64,000 nucleotides of DNA from Rhodanobacter lindaniclasticus (GCF_004799035.1 NZ_MWIO01000016.1:37023-101022), one strand, 5' to 3'; counted from the first letter of the stretch, positions 38,413 through 47,688 are shown. Numbers and translations: made by a program. Notes: generated by a model from the letters alone, not told the origin.

Positions 38413-39834
38413 TTACTGCAGCAGCGCGTTGATGCTCTGGATGTCCTTGAAGTCGGCCGTGCCGGCGGCCTGCTGCAGCAGCAGCTTGTTCAGGATGAAC
38501 TGGTGGCGCGCCTGCGAGTACGAGCTTTCCGACTGGGTCAGGGTCTGGATCGCCAGCAGCACGTCGGTGAAGGTCTGCGTGCCGACCTCGAAGCCCGCAC
38601 GGGTGGCTTCCAGCGCCTTCTGGCCGGATTCCACCGAAGCCTTGCCCGACTCCACCTGCGAAATGCCGGCGAGCACCGAGCGGTAGTAGTTGAGCGTGTT
38701 CTGGATCACCTGGCGGCGCTGCAGTTCCAGCGCGTCGTTGGCGGCATCGCGCTGGTAGATCGACTGGCGCACGCGCGACTGGGTGTAACCGCCGGAAAAG
38801 ATCGGCACGTTGAGGGTCAGCCCGATGGTGGTCGAGGCCGGGCGCTCCGAACCGAGGCGGGCGGGGTCCTGGTACCAGCTGCTGCTCTTGCCGTAGTTCA
38901 CGCTGGCGCTGAGCGTGGGCAGGTGGCCCGAGCGCGCTGCGGTGATGTTGTGTTCGGCGGTCTGCACATTGTCCTGCTGCGCCTGCAAGGTCGGGTTGTT
39001 CTCCAGTGCCTGCTTCACCCAGGCCTGCGGGTCGTTCGGCGCCGGGGCGTCCATCGGCAGGTCGTCGCGCAGCTTCTTCAGGTCACCCACCGGCTTGCCG
39101 GTGATGACGCGCAGGGCCTCGCGGTCGTTGTCGAGCGTGTTCTGCGCCGCGATCGTCTGGGTCTTGGCGTTCTCGTAATAGGCCTTGGCCTGGTACACGT
39201 TGGTGATCGCCGACAGGCCCACCTTGTATTGCTGGTCGGCCTGGTCGTACTGGCGCTTGAACGCGTCCTCGTTGGCCTTGGCGAAGGTCAGCTGATCCTC
39301 GTCGTTGAGCACGGTGAAGTACGCGGCGGTGACGCGCACCAGCAGATCCTGCGCCGCGGCCTGGTAGGTCGCGTCCTGCGCATCCTTGGCGGAGTGCGCG
39401 GCCTTGAGGTTGGCGTACTTGCTGAAGTCGAAAACGGTCTGGGTCAGCGTGGCATTGAGGCTGCGCGTGCGCAGGTGGCCGCCATCCGAGGTGGTGCCGT
39501 TGGGAGCCAGCGGACCGGTGCAGGTGTAGTTGCCGCTGCCGGCGGCGATGCCGTCGCACAGGAAGCTGTTCGCGCCAGTGTTGAAGCCCGTGTCGGACCC
39601 GCTGCCCTGGGCATTGTTGGCCTGCTGCAGGGTGAGCGAGCCGTCGATCTGCGGCAGCAACCCGGCGCGTGCCTGCGGCACGCCCTCGCCGGTGGCCAGT
39701 CGCGTCGCGTCGGCCTGGGCCAGTACCGGGTCATTGGCGCGTGCGTCGCGGTATGCATCGAGCAGATCCTCGCCATGGCTGGGCAGCGAGACGGCGGCCA
39801 GCGCCAGGGCCAGGGTGAGCAGCTTCAATTGCAT
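38413..39834 (-). CDS. tolC: TolC-family outer membrane channel protein
   Basis: 473 residues. A signal peptide (MQLKLLTLALALAAVSLPSHG) leads to EDLLDAYRDARANDPVLAQA, the standard TolC opening. Two structural repeats of helices and beta-strands are visible: repeat one near SLNATLTQTVFDFSKYANLK and repeat two near LTLNVPIFSGGYTQSRVRQS, with GFEVGTQTFTDVLLAIQTLT. It has a Cys pair (FLCDGIAAGSGNYTC) in the first extracellular region. It forms the exit duct for RND/ABC/MFS efflux or type I secretion. pcm lies 40 bp upstream on the same strand. Confidence 0.94.
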   Translation of the reverse strand: MQLKLLTLALALAAVSLPSHGEDLLDAYRDARANDPVLAQADATRLATGEGVPQARAGLLPQIDGSLTLQQANNAQGSGSDTGFNTGANSFLCDGIAAGSGNYTCTGPLAPNGTTSDGGHLRTRSLNATLTQTVFDFSKYANLKAAHSAKDAQDATYQAAAQDLLVRVTAAYFTVLNDEDQLTFAKANEDAFKRQYDQADQQYKVGLSAITNVYQAKAYYENAKTQTIAAQNTLDNDREALRVITGKPVGDLKKLRDDLPMDAPAPNDPQAWVKQALENNPTLQAQQDNVQTAEHNITAARSGHLPTLSASVNYGKSSSWYQDPARLGSERPASTTIGLTLNVPIFSGGYTQSRVRQSIYQRDAANDALELQRRQVIQNTLNYYRSVLAGISQVESGKASVESGQKALEATRAGFEVGTQTFTDVLLAIQTLTQSESSYSQARHQFILNKLLLQQAAGTADFKDIQSINALLQ

Positions 39835-39874
39835 GGAATGCCTCGTGTCGATCGGGGACGTCGGGGAATGGGGA

Positions 39875-40534
39875 CTAGAAAACGAATCGCGGCGCCGGCT
39901 CGGCATGCACCAGGTACGGCAGGTCGGTCTCGAACAGGCTCTGCTCGCGCAGACCGCCGTCCGCCTCGTGGATCAGCAGGCTGGCGCGTTGCACCGGCGA
40001 CAGTCCGCTCACCACGAACGCGCGACCGCCGGGCTTGAGCCAGGCGTGCCAGCGCGACGGGATTTCCGCCACGGCGCCGGTGACCACCAGCACGTCGAAC
40101 ACTCCGTCCGGCTGCCACGAGCGCACCGCTTCGCCGGTGACCAGGCTGGCGTTGCCGATGCCAGCCTGGCGCAGCCGTTCGCCGGCGGCGGCGGTGAAGT
40201 CGGCGTGGATGTCGACACTGACCAGTTGCGCCGACAAGGTGGCCAGACACGCGCTGAGATAGCCCGAGCCGGTGCCGATCTCCAGCACGCGGTCCGTGGG
40301 CTGCACGTCCAGCGCCTGCAGCAGGCGGCCTTCCACCACCGGCTTCATCATCACCTCGCCGTGGCCCAGCGGCAGGCACAGGTCGGCGAAGGCCAGCTTC
40401 CGGTGTTCGGCGGCGACGAAATCCTCGCGGCGCACGCGGCTGATCACGTCGAGCACGCGGCCATCGAGCACTTCCCACGGACGCACCTGGTTCTCCACCA
40501 TGTTCGTGCGTGCCTGTTCGAAATTCATCGCCAT
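39875..40534 (-). CDS. pcm: Protein-L-isoaspartate O-methyltransferase family protein
   Basis: 219 residues. SAM-dependent repair of isoaspartyl residues. The start MAMNFEQARTNMVENQVRPW resembles the alphaproteobacterial/xanthomonad subgroup located next to tolC. Motif I is VLEIGTGSGYLSACLATLSA; VSVDIHADF follows; FDVLVVTGAVAEIPSRW is the post-motif. The final residues (HAEPAPRFVF) also match this subgroup. Whether it repairs isoaspartate or has another substrate has not been settled from sequence. Confidence 0.9.
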   Translation of the reverse strand: MAMNFEQARTNMVENQVRPWEVLDGRVLDVISRVRREDFVAAEHRKLAFADLCLPLGHGEVMMKPVVEGRLLQALDVQPTDRVLEIGTGSGYLSACLATLSAQLVSVDIHADFTAAAGERLRQAGIGNASLVTGEAVRSWQPDGVFDVLVVTGAVAEIPSRWHAWLKPGGRAFVVSGLSPVQRASLLIHEADGGLREQSLFETDLPYLVHAEPAPRFVF

Positions 40535-40671
40535 CTGTGGATGCCTGCGCTGTCCCGGAAGAACCCGGAAGGATAAGCTTTGCCACCTGCCGCGACAATG
40601 GCGGCGCCACTTGGCACGTAGCCTGACGGCTGCACCACGGCACACGAAGTGCCGGAAGTCATCGGCCCTGC

Positions 40672-40685
40672 GTGACGTCCGTCAC
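40672..40685. promoter_or_regulatory. Small palindrome between pcm and tetR
   Basis: GTGACG-TC-CGTCAC within the 267-bp divergent region. It could be an operator for the TetR protein. A TATACT -10-like box for tetR lies at 40760-40765 without a clear -35. Confidence 0.35.
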
Positions 40686-40801
40686 CCCATGGTGCGCGCC
40701 GGATCGAGCGCCGGCCATGGTCAGATTGCCGCAGCGTGGCAAATAAATAAACCGAAGCGTATACTAAAGGCTGGTTATCTGCATTTTTGAAGGTGGAGGA
40801 C

Positions 40802-41452
40802 ATGAGTACCAGCGCGCCCATCAGAGCCCAGGGACCCGGTCGCCCGAAGGACATGGAGAAGCGTGCGGCCATCCTGGCAGCGGCCAAGGCGTTGTTCATC
40901 AGCAACGCCTTCAGCGGCACCAGCATGGATGCCATCGCGGCGGACGCCGGCGTGTCCAAACTTACCGTCTACAGCCACTTCGGCGACAAGGACAACCTGT
41001 TCCGCGAAGTCATCCGCTCGCGCATCCAGGATCTGTTGCCGGAGGAAACCTACCGCTTCGACCCCCAGGCGGACATCCGCGAGACCTTGCTGCGGGTGGC
41101 GCTGACCCACGCCCACCTGGATTGCAATGCGGAAACCGTGGGCACCTTCCGCGCCATCCTCAGCGATTGCCGCCAGGGCAACCCGCGTTACGGCAAGCTG
41201 ATCTGGGAGGAAGGCGCCACGCGCACCCATGGCCTGATGGAACGTCTGCTGCAGCAGGCGGTTGACGCCGGCAAGCTCGACATCGACGACGTGCGCCGGG
41301 CCAGCGCGCAGTTCCTCACCCTGATCAAGGGCAACCTGATGATGCGGCAGATGTTCGGCTGCACGAATTGCCCGGAAAGCTACCTGCAGGAAATCGAAAC
41401 CACCGCGCGCGCGGGCGTGGACACCTTCCTGCGCGCCTTCCTGCCGCGCTGA
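40802..41452 (+). CDS. TetR family transcriptional regulator
   Basis: 216 residues. The start at 40802 is set by GGTGGAGG a few bases upstream. The N-terminal HTH reads RAAILAAAKALFISNAFSGT then SMDAIAADAGVSKLTVYSHF, the classic TetR pattern. The C-terminal ligand domain includes a Cys-containing segment MMRQMFGCTNCPESYLQEIE. It is divergent from pcm-tolC and may control that unit or itself. Its 3' end lies in a 32-bp tandem duplication. Confidence 0.93.
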   Translation: MSTSAPIRAQGPGRPKDMEKRAAILAAAKALFISNAFSGTSMDAIAADAGVSKLTVYSHFGDKDNLFREVIRSRIQDLLPEETYRFDPQADIRETLLRVALTHAHLDCNAETVGTFRAILSDCRQGNPRYGKLIWEEGATRTHGLMERLLQQAVDAGKLDIDDVRRASAQFLTLIKGNLMMRQMFGCTNCPESYLQEIETTARAGVDTFLRAFLPR

Positions 41453-41486
41453 CCACCTTCCTGCGCGCCTTCCTGCCGCGCTGACC
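41423..41486 (+). repeat. 32-bp perfect tandem duplication across the tetR stop
   Basis: Copy one is 41423-41454 and copy two 41455-41486, identical and adjacent. Each begins ACCTTCCTGCGCGCCTTCCT and ends GCGCTGACC. The first copy encodes TFLRAFLPR and the stop; the second is untranslated. Confidence 0.97.
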
Positions 41487-41598
41487 GCGGCCGCGGGCCC
41501 TTCACCCGGCTTTTTCGGCGCGGTGCCTATGCTTGCCTGATTTCCGCACGCCGGACGGCCTGCAGCCGCCGGCGCCGCCCCATCCGCAGGAGCAAGCC

Positions 41599-42213
41599 AT
41601 GGCCAAGACCAAGCCGTTCGTCAGCGACATCGAGAACATCCGCAAGCGCGCCCGCCAGGACATCGACAAGGGCGCGATGACCGCCGGCTACAAGGCCGAT
41701 CGCGCCACCGTGGTGAGGTTGCTCAACCATGCGCTGGCCACCGAGATCGTCTGCGTGCTGCGCTACAAGTACCACTACTACATGGCATCGGGCATCCACT
41801 CGCAGGCGATCAAGGAAGAGTTCCTGCAGCACGCCACCGAGGAGCAGGGGCACGCCGACCTGCTCGCCGAGCGCATCACCCAGCTCGACGGCAAACCGAA
41901 CCTGTCGCCCGAGGGCCTGCTCACGCGCAGCCACTCCGACTACGTGGAAGGCGAGGACATCGTCGACATGATCAAGGAGGATCTGGTCGCCGAGCGCATC
42001 GCCATCGACAGCTACCGCGAGATGATCGACTACGTGGGCACCGCCGACCCCACCACCCGCCGCGTGCTGGAAGGCATCCTGGCGATGGAGGAAGAGCACG
42101 CCGAGGACATGAACACCTTGCTGGAGCAACTCGGCAAGAAGGGCGAGCCGGCGAAACCGGCACCCTCGACCAAGGCCGGCGGCAGGAAAGCGGCGGTGCG
42201 CAAGCGCCGCTGA
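41599..42213 (+). CDS. Ferritin-like diiron protein (bacterioferritin-type)
   Basis: 204 residues. Four-helix bundle with ferritin-like metal ligands: RLLNHALATEIVCVLRYKYH (Glu), EEFLQHATEEQGHADLLAER (E..H), IKEDLVAERIAIDSYREMID (Glu) and LEGILAMEEEHAEDMNTLLE (E..H). A Lys/Pro-rich basic tail (KPAPSTKAGGRKAAVRKRR) follows and could bind DNA, as in some Dps-like proteins; this is inference. A CAGGAG site precedes the ATG. Likely iron storage or oxidative-stress protection. Confidence 0.88.
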   Translation: MAKTKPFVSDIENIRKRARQDIDKGAMTAGYKADRATVVRLLNHALATEIVCVLRYKYHYYMASGIHSQAIKEEFLQHATEEQGHADLLAERITQLDGKPNLSPEGLLTRSHSDYVEGEDIVDMIKEDLVAERIAIDSYREMIDYVGTADPTTRRVLEGILAMEEEHAEDMNTLLEQLGKKGEPAKPAPSTKAGGRKAAVRKRR

Positions 42214-42234
42214 TGGCGCCGTCGATCGGCCGGC

Positions 42235-43251
42235 CTACCAGCCGGCCAGGGTCAGCTTGCCGATGCTGCCGCCCGATTCCAGCCGGCGATGCGCCTCGCG
42301 CAGGTTCGTCGCGTTGATCGGCTGCAGCGTCTCGCGCCGGATGCCCTTCAGCTCGCCGGCGTTCACCAGTTCGGCCACGCGGGCGAGGATGCGGCCCTGC
42401 TCGGCCCTGTCCGCTGTCTTGAAGCGCGCGCGGGCGAACATGAACTCCCAGTGAATGCCGATGCATTTGGCCTTGTACGGGTCGCCGATGTTCAGCGCAC
42501 CCTTCGGCTCCACGATCAGGCCGACGTGGCCCTGCGGCGCCAGCAGGGCGCCCAGTTCGTCCCAGTAGGCGTCGGTGTCGGCGAGGTTCAGCGCGGCGTC
42601 GATCTGCGGCAGGCCCAGTGCGGCGAGTTGTGGTGCCAGCGGTTCGCGGTGATCCACCACGTGTCGGGCACCCATCGCGCGGCACCACTCGGCACTCTCG
42701 GCGCGCGAGGCGGTGGCAATCACGGTGAAGCCCGCGCGCCGCGCCAGCTGGATGGCGATCGAGCCCACGCCGCCGGCGCCGGCGATGACCAGCAACGACT
42801 TGTCCTCGCCGCCGTGTTCGCTGTCGAAGGGCATGCGCTGGAACAGCAGCTCCCACGCGGTGACCGCCACCAGCGGCAGCGCCGCGGCGTCGGCGAAATC
42901 CAGGTTGTGCGGCATCAACGCGGCCAGACGCGCGTCCACCAGTTGATATTGCGCATTGCTGCCCGGCCGGGTGACGTCGCCCGCGTAGTACACGCGATCG
43001 CCCGGCTTGAAGCCCGCCACGGCGGAGCCCGCCGCTTCCACCACGCCGGCGGCGTCGTAGCCCAGCACTCTGGGTGACGTTTCCACTTGCGGTTTCGGTG
43101 CACGCAGCTTGGTATCGACCGGATTCACGGATACGGCCTCGACACGCACCAGCAGATCATGTTCGCCTGGCACGGGCGTGGGCAGTTCCACGTCGAACAG
43201 CGACTGCGGATCGGTGATCGGCAGGTAGCGGGTCAGGGCAACGGCTTTCAC
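42235..43251 (-). CDS. Zinc-type alcohol dehydrogenase-like / quinone oxidoreductase
   Basis: 338 residues; MDR superfamily. It starts at a GTG (43251) with GGAG eight bases upstream: MKAVALTRYLPITDPQSLFD. GroES-like N-terminal domain, then the NAD(P)-binding motif VIAGAGGVGSIAIQLARRAG (about residue 156). It lacks the Cys/His zinc ligands, so it is of the zinc-free quinone-reductase type. The GTGA overlaps the stop of the aldo/keto reductase gene (4 bp), indicating coupling. Substrate unknown. Confidence 0.9.
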   Translation of the reverse strand: MKAVALTRYLPITDPQSLFDVELPTPVPGEHDLLVRVEAVSVNPVDTKLRAPKPQVETSPRVLGYDAAGVVEAAGSAVAGFKPGDRVYYAGDVTRPGSNAQYQLVDARLAALMPHNLDFADAAALPLVAVTAWELLFQRMPFDSEHGGEDKSLLVIAGAGGVGSIAIQLARRAGFTVIATASRAESAEWCRAMGARHVVDHREPLAPQLAALGLPQIDAALNLADTDAYWDELGALLAPQGHVGLIVEPKGALNIGDPYKAKCIGIHWEFMFARARFKTADRAEQGRILARVAELVNAGELKGIRRETLQPINATNLREAHRRLESGGSIGKLTLAGW

Positions 43252-44312
43252 GGCGGGGACTCCAGGGCGACGGGATGGACGGCCACCGGCGGCGGGTTGC
43301 GCTCGGCGAACGGGCCGTTCCAGTACGGGTAGTAAGGATACGGCGGCATCACCGCGCTGGCGGCATCCAGCCGCGTCATGTGCTCCGCTGCAAGCTGCCA
43401 GCCCACCGCGCCCAGGTTGTCGACAAGTTGTGCCTCGTTGCGGGCGCCGATCAGCACGCTGGAGACGGTGGGGCGTTGCAACAGCCAGTTGATCGCCACC
43501 TGCGGCACGCTCTTGCCGATGTCCGCGGCGACGGTGTCCAGCGCGTCGACGATGCGGTACAAGCGTTCCGCGTCCATCGGTGGCCCGAACCCGGCGGTGT
43601 CGTGCAGGCGGCTGCCGGCGGGCAGCGGCTGGCCGCGGCGGATCTTGCCGGTGAGCCGGCCCCAGCCCAACGGGCTCCACACGATGGCGCCCAGGCCCTG
43701 GTCCTGGCCCAGCGGCATCAGCTCCCACTCGTAGTCTCGCCCGGCCAGCGAGTAGTAGGCCTGGTTGGCCACCAGGTGCGCGCGACCGTACCGCTCGGCG
43801 GCGGCCTGCGATTTCATGATCTGCCAGCCGGAAAAGTTCGACACCCCGAGGTAGCGGACCTTGCCCGCGCGCACCAGGTCGTCCAGCGTGGCCATCACCT
43901 CTTCCACCGGCGTCATCGCGTCGAACTGATGCAGCTGCAGCAGGTCGATCCAGTCGGTGCCCAGCCGTCTCAGCGTGCGCTCCACGCCGGCGAGCAGGTG
44001 ATGACGCGAAGCGCCTGCGTCGTTCGGACCGTCGCCCGCGCGCAGGGCGAGTTTGGTGGAAACAATGGCGCGCTCGCGCCGGCCCTTCAGCGCGGCGCCC
44101 AGGATTTCCTCCGCAGCGCCGTCGGAATAGACGTCCGCGCTGTCGAACAGATTCGCGCCGGCGTCGAGGCAAAGGTCGACCAGGCGCTTCGCCTCGGCGA
44201 CGCCGCTGCTGCCCCAGGCGCTGAACAGCGGCCCCTTGCCGCCGAAGGTGCCGGTGCCGAAGCCCAACACGGGGACCTTGAAGCCGGAGCGGCCGAGAAA
44301 GCGGTAGTCCAT
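43248..44312 (-). CDS. Aldo/keto reductase
   Basis: 354 residues. It starts MDYRFLGRSGFKVPVLGFGT. The AKR tetrad is visible: Asp and Tyr in NLFDSADVYSDGAAEEILG, Lys in AIVSTKLALRAGD and His in IDLLQLHQFDAMTPVEEVMA. VRYLGVSNFSGWQIMK and SSVLIGARNEAQLVDNLGAV are the cofactor-binding segments. The long C-terminus ends VHPVALESPP. NADPH-dependent carbonyl reduction, substrate unknown. It lies between the MFS exporter and the MDR oxidoreductase on one strand. Confidence 0.93.
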   Translation of the reverse strand: MDYRFLGRSGFKVPVLGFGTGTFGGKGPLFSAWGSSGVAEAKRLVDLCLDAGANLFDSADVYSDGAAEEILGAALKGRRERAIVSTKLALRAGDGPNDAGASRHHLLAGVERTLRRLGTDWIDLLQLHQFDAMTPVEEVMATLDDLVRAGKVRYLGVSNFSGWQIMKSQAAAERYGRAHLVANQAYYSLAGRDYEWELMPLGQDQGLGAIVWSPLGWGRLTGKIRRGQPLPAGSRLHDTAGFGPPMDAERLYRIVDALDTVAADIGKSVPQVAINWLLQRPTVSSVLIGARNEAQLVDNLGAVGWQLAAEHMTRLDAASAVMPPYPYYPYWNGPFAERNPPPVAVHPVALESPP

Positions 44313-44341
44313 GGCGAAACCTCGCAGGGTGGTGGAAAGGA

Positions 44342-45544
44342 TCAAGCTTGCGGACAGGCGGCGACTGCGGCGGCGCGACTCGCGCGCTCGCCGCGCACGG
44401 CCAGCAGGGCGATGGCGATGCCGGTGGCGACAACCAGCGTCGCGGCCCACGGCAGGGCGGCGAGGCCGTGACCGCGGGCGAGCGTCGCGCTGCCCAGCCA
44501 CGCCCCCAGCGCATTGGCCAGGTTGAACGCGCCGATGTTGAGGCTGGAGGCCAGGCTGGGCGCGTCGGCAGCCTTGCGCAGCACCCACAACTGCAGCGGC
44601 GCCACGGTGGCGAACGTCGCCAGGCCGAGCAGGCCGATGAACAGCACCATCGGCCACGGCTGCGCCAGCAGCAGGCCGAGCCCCAGCAGCACCGCGGCCA
44701 GCGCTGCCAGGCTGCCGAGCAGGGCCGGCGCCAGCGCGCGGTCGGCCAGCCGGCCACCCAGCGGATTACCGATCAGCATGCCCACGCCGAACACCAGCAG
44801 GATGGGCGACACCGCCGAGTCGGCGAAGCCGGTGACGCGGGTCAGCATCGGTTCGATATAGGTGTAGACCACGAATACGCCGGCAAAGCCGAATACCGTG
44901 GTGGCGAGTCCGAGCAGTACCGGCGCGCCGGCGATGGCGCGCAATTCGGTGGCCAGGGCCACCGGCGCGACCGCGCCGCGCGTCGCCGGCACCAGCCACG
45001 CCACGGCCAGCATCGCCAGCAGGCCCACCACAGCCACCGCCCCGAACGCCGCATGCCAGCCGAAATGCAGGCCCAGCCACGCGCCTGCCGGGACGCCCAG
45101 CAAGGTGGCCACGGCCAGGCCGTTGAACATGGTGGCGATGGCCGAAGCCTGCCGGTTGGCCGCCACCAGCGAGGTGGCGACCACCGCCCCGACGCCGAAA
45201 AAGGTGCCGTGCGCCAGCGAGGTGAGCACGCGCGCGGTCAGCAGGCTGGCATAGCCGGGCGCCAGTGCGCTGGCCAGGTTGCCCACGGTGAAGATCGCCA
45301 TCAGCCCCAGCAACACCGCCTTGCGCGGCAGCCGGCGGGTGGCCAGGGTGAGCAGCGGCGCGCCGATGAACACGCCCAGCGCATAGGCGGAAACCAGCAG
45401 GCCGGCGCGCGCGATGCCGACGTGCAGGCCGCCGGCGATCTGCTGCAGCAGGCCCATCGGCATGAACTCGGTGGTGCCGATGCCGAAGGCGCCGATGGCC
45501 AGCGCATACAGCGCCGGCGGAGTGCGGTTGGCGGAAGGGGACAT
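44342..45544 (-). CDS. MFS transporter, DHA1-type sugar/drug exporter
   Basis: 400 residues with twelve predicted helices. The start MSPSANRTPPALYALAIGAF is followed by GIGTTEFMPMGLLQQIAGGL, characteristic of the AraJ/YdhP/NepI group, and RRLPRKAVLLGLMAIFTVGN carries motif A-like residues. It is divergently transcribed from a LysR regulator across a short region with two TTTCA/TGAAA boxes, a usual arrangement for a regulator-controlled exporter. Substrate unknown. Confidence 0.9.
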   Translation of the reverse strand: MSPSANRTPPALYALAIGAFGIGTTEFMPMGLLQQIAGGLHVGIARAGLLVSAYALGVFIGAPLLTLATRRLPRKAVLLGLMAIFTVGNLASALAPGYASLLTARVLTSLAHGTFFGVGAVVATSLVAANRQASAIATMFNGLAVATLLGVPAGAWLGLHFGWHAAFGAVAVVGLLAMLAVAWLVPATRGAVAPVALATELRAIAGAPVLLGLATTVFGFAGVFVVYTYIEPMLTRVTGFADSAVSPILLVFGVGMLIGNPLGGRLADRALAPALLGSLAALAAVLLGLGLLLAQPWPMVLFIGLLGLATFATVAPLQLWVLRKAADAPSLASSLNIGAFNLANALGAWLGSATLARGHGLAALPWAATLVVATGIAIALLAVRGERASRAAAVAACPQA

Positions 45545-45588
45545 GACCAGGGGCCGATGCGGAAAGTACACAGCCTGGGCACTGGCGC

Positions 45589-45639
45589 TTTCATTGAAAA
45601 GCACCAGAATGACGAATCACTTTCAACGGATGGTTGAAA
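45589..45639. promoter_or_regulatory. Palindromic boxes between MFS and LysR genes
   Basis: TTTCAAC-GGATG-GTTGAAA (45621-45639) is a perfect 7-bp inverted repeat with the T-N11-A layout of LysR sites. A related box TTTC-ATT-GAAA lies at 45589-45599. Centres are about 36 bp apart, as expected for two-site LysR binding. Confidence 0.6.
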
Positions 45640-45641
45640 CC

Positions 45642-46592
45642 ATGGATCGCCTCGACGACCTCGGCCTGTTCCTGCGCGTGCTCGACCAGGGCTCGATCAG
45701 CGCGGCTGCCCGCAGCCTGGACATCTCCGTGGCCGTGGCGAGCCAGCGGTTGAAGCGGCTGGAACACGCGCTGGGCGTGCGGCTGTTGCACCGGACCACG
45801 CGCCGCCTGCACGCCACGCCGGAAGGGCTGGAGCTGGCCGGCCAGGGCCGTGCGCTGGTGGAAGACCTGGATGCGCTCACCGCCGGCCTGCGCCAGGGCG
45901 CCAGCGGCGTGGCCGGCACGCTGCGGGTCACCCTGTCGGCCGCCTTCGGCATCAAGTACATCTCGCCGTTGCTGCCCGAGTTCATGGCGCGCCATCCGCA
46001 GCTGCACCTCTACACGCACCTGAGCGACGAGATGGTGGACGTGGTGGGTGCGGGCTACGACCTGGCCATCCGCATCGGCGCCTTGCGCGATTCCAGCCTG
46101 GTGGCGCGACCGATCGCCGACAACCGGCGCCTGCTCTGTGCCGCGCCCGACTACCTGCGTCGCCGCGGCCACCCGCGCACGCCGCAGGATCTGGCCCGGC
46201 ACGAGTGCCTGATCCTGGCCAGCCGGCAGGGTCGCCAGGACGAATGGCGGCTCATCGACCGCCGCGGCCGCGAGCATGCGGTGCGCGTGCGCGGCCGCTT
46301 CGAGACCACCATGGGCGAGCTGATCCGCGACGCGGTGCTGGCCGGCCAGGGCATCGCCCTGCATTCGCTGTGGCACGTGCACGAGGAATTGCGCGCGGGC
46401 GGGCTGGAGGTCGTGCTGCCCGCGTACCGCTTGCCGGCGAGCGGCATCTGGGCGGTCACGCCGCAGCGCCGGCTGGTGCCGCCGCGGGTGCGCGCCTTCA
46501 CCGATTTCCTGGTCGAAAAGCTGGGCGACCCGCCACCGTGGGAGCGCGAGGCAGTCCCGTCGCACGGGGGTGCGGCGCGCCGTCGCCGTTGA
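45642..46592 (+). CDS. LysR family transcriptional regulator
   Basis: 316 residues from ATG 45642 (MDRLDDLGLFLRVLDQGSIS), the family-typical start; ATGs at 45609 and 45630 are in frame but would place the palindromic operator inside the coding region. HTH: SISAAARSLDISVAVASQRL. Periplasmic-binding-protein-like effector domain with GTLRVTLSAAFGIKYISPLL and VGAGYDLAIRIGALRDSSLV. The C-terminal tail is Arg-rich. It probably regulates the divergent exporter and oxidoreductases. Confidence 0.93.
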   Translation: MDRLDDLGLFLRVLDQGSISAAARSLDISVAVASQRLKRLEHALGVRLLHRTTRRLHATPEGLELAGQGRALVEDLDALTAGLRQGASGVAGTLRVTLSAAFGIKYISPLLPEFMARHPQLHLYTHLSDEMVDVVGAGYDLAIRIGALRDSSLVARPIADNRRLLCAAPDYLRRRGHPRTPQDLARHECLILASRQGRQDEWRLIDRRGREHAVRVRGRFETTMGELIRDAVLAGQGIALHSLWHVHEELRAGGLEVVLPAYRLPASGIWAVTPQRRLVPPRVRAFTDFLVEKLGDPPPWEREAVPSHGGAARRRR

Positions 46593-46656
46593 GGGTTGGC
46601 CGCATGGCTGCGTTGTAAGCTTGGGCTCCGCTCGCCAGTCCCGCAGGAGCCGCCCG

Positions 46657-47676
46657 ATGCAGAACCCCGACACTCCATCCGTTCCGCGGCACGGCCTTCG
46701 TCGGGCCATCATGGCCGTGGTCGCCTTGCTGGTGTTGCTGATCGCCGCGACGATGTGGTGGTGGGATACCGAGCCGCCGCTGTTCGATCCGGTGGCGGTC
46801 ACCCAGACCCGGATGCAGGAATTGAAGCGGCCGGTGAGCACCGGCGCCACCACCACCGCCACCCTGATCGCTTCGGTGCGCACCCTGCTCGACAAACGCG
46901 GCGGCTATCTCAGCAACGACAAGCTGCCGCCGGGCGTGCTGCTGGACAACCTGCCGAACTGGGAATTCGGCTCGCTGACCGCTTCGCGCGACCTGGTGCG
47001 TGCGCTGCGCAACGACTTCAGCCGCTCGCAGACGCAGTCGACCGAGGACAAGGACCTGGCCGAAGCCGATCCACTGCTCAACAGCCCGAACGACCGCTGG
47101 CTGCTGCCCAGCTCGGAGAGCCAGTACCGCAAGGCGATCAAGCATCTGGACGGCTATCTGATCCGGCTCGGCGATGCCGACGACAGCAACGCGCATTTCT
47201 ACGCGCGCGCCGACAACCTGGCCGATTACCTGCAGCTGGTCTCGGCGCGGCTGGGTTCGCTGTCGCAGCGGCTGTCGGCCAGCGTGGGCCAGATCCGCAT
47301 CGGCGACGTGGATGCCTCCGATCCAGCCGGCGCGTCCACCGTGGCGGCGCCCGGCGGCGGCCGGCTGGTGAAAACGCCGTGGACGCAGATCGACGACAAC
47401 TTCTACGAAGCACGCGGCTACACCTGGACGCTGCTGGAACAGCTCAAGGCGATCCAGCGCGATTTCGGCCCGATCCTGCGTTCCAAGCACGCCGACGTCA
47501 GCCTGGAGCAGGTGATCCGCGAACTGGAGGAGGCGCAGCGGCCGCTGCACAGCCCGATGGTATTGAACGGCTCGCCGTTTGGCTTCTTCGCCAACCATTC
47601 GCTGGTGATGGCGAACTACGTCTCGCGCGCCAATGCGGCGCTGATCGACCTGCGCGAGTTGCTCAAGCGCGGCTGA
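46657..47676 (+). CDS. DUF2333 family inner-membrane-anchored protein
   Basis: 339 residues. A short cytoplasmic N-terminus and one helix (AIMAVVALLVLLIAATMWWW, about 18-37) precede a periplasmic, mostly helical domain: TATLIASVRTLLDKRGGYLS, LPNWEFGSLTASRDLVRALR, SQYRKAIKHLDGYLIRLGD and EQLKAIQRDFGPILRSKHAD. These match DUF2333. CAGGAGC precedes the ATG. Function unknown. Confidence 0.87.
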   Translation: MQNPDTPSVPRHGLRRAIMAVVALLVLLIAATMWWWDTEPPLFDPVAVTQTRMQELKRPVSTGATTTATLIASVRTLLDKRGGYLSNDKLPPGVLLDNLPNWEFGSLTASRDLVRALRNDFSRSQTQSTEDKDLAEADPLLNSPNDRWLLPSSESQYRKAIKHLDGYLIRLGDADDSNAHFYARADNLADYLQLVSARLGSLSQRLSASVGQIRIGDVDASDPAGASTVAAPGGGRLVKTPWTQIDDNFYEARGYTWTLLEQLKAIQRDFGPILRSKHADVSLEQVIRELEEAQRPLHSPMVLNGSPFGFFANHSLVMANYVSRANAALIDLRELLKRG

Positions 47677-47688
47677 TGCCGCCAGACG

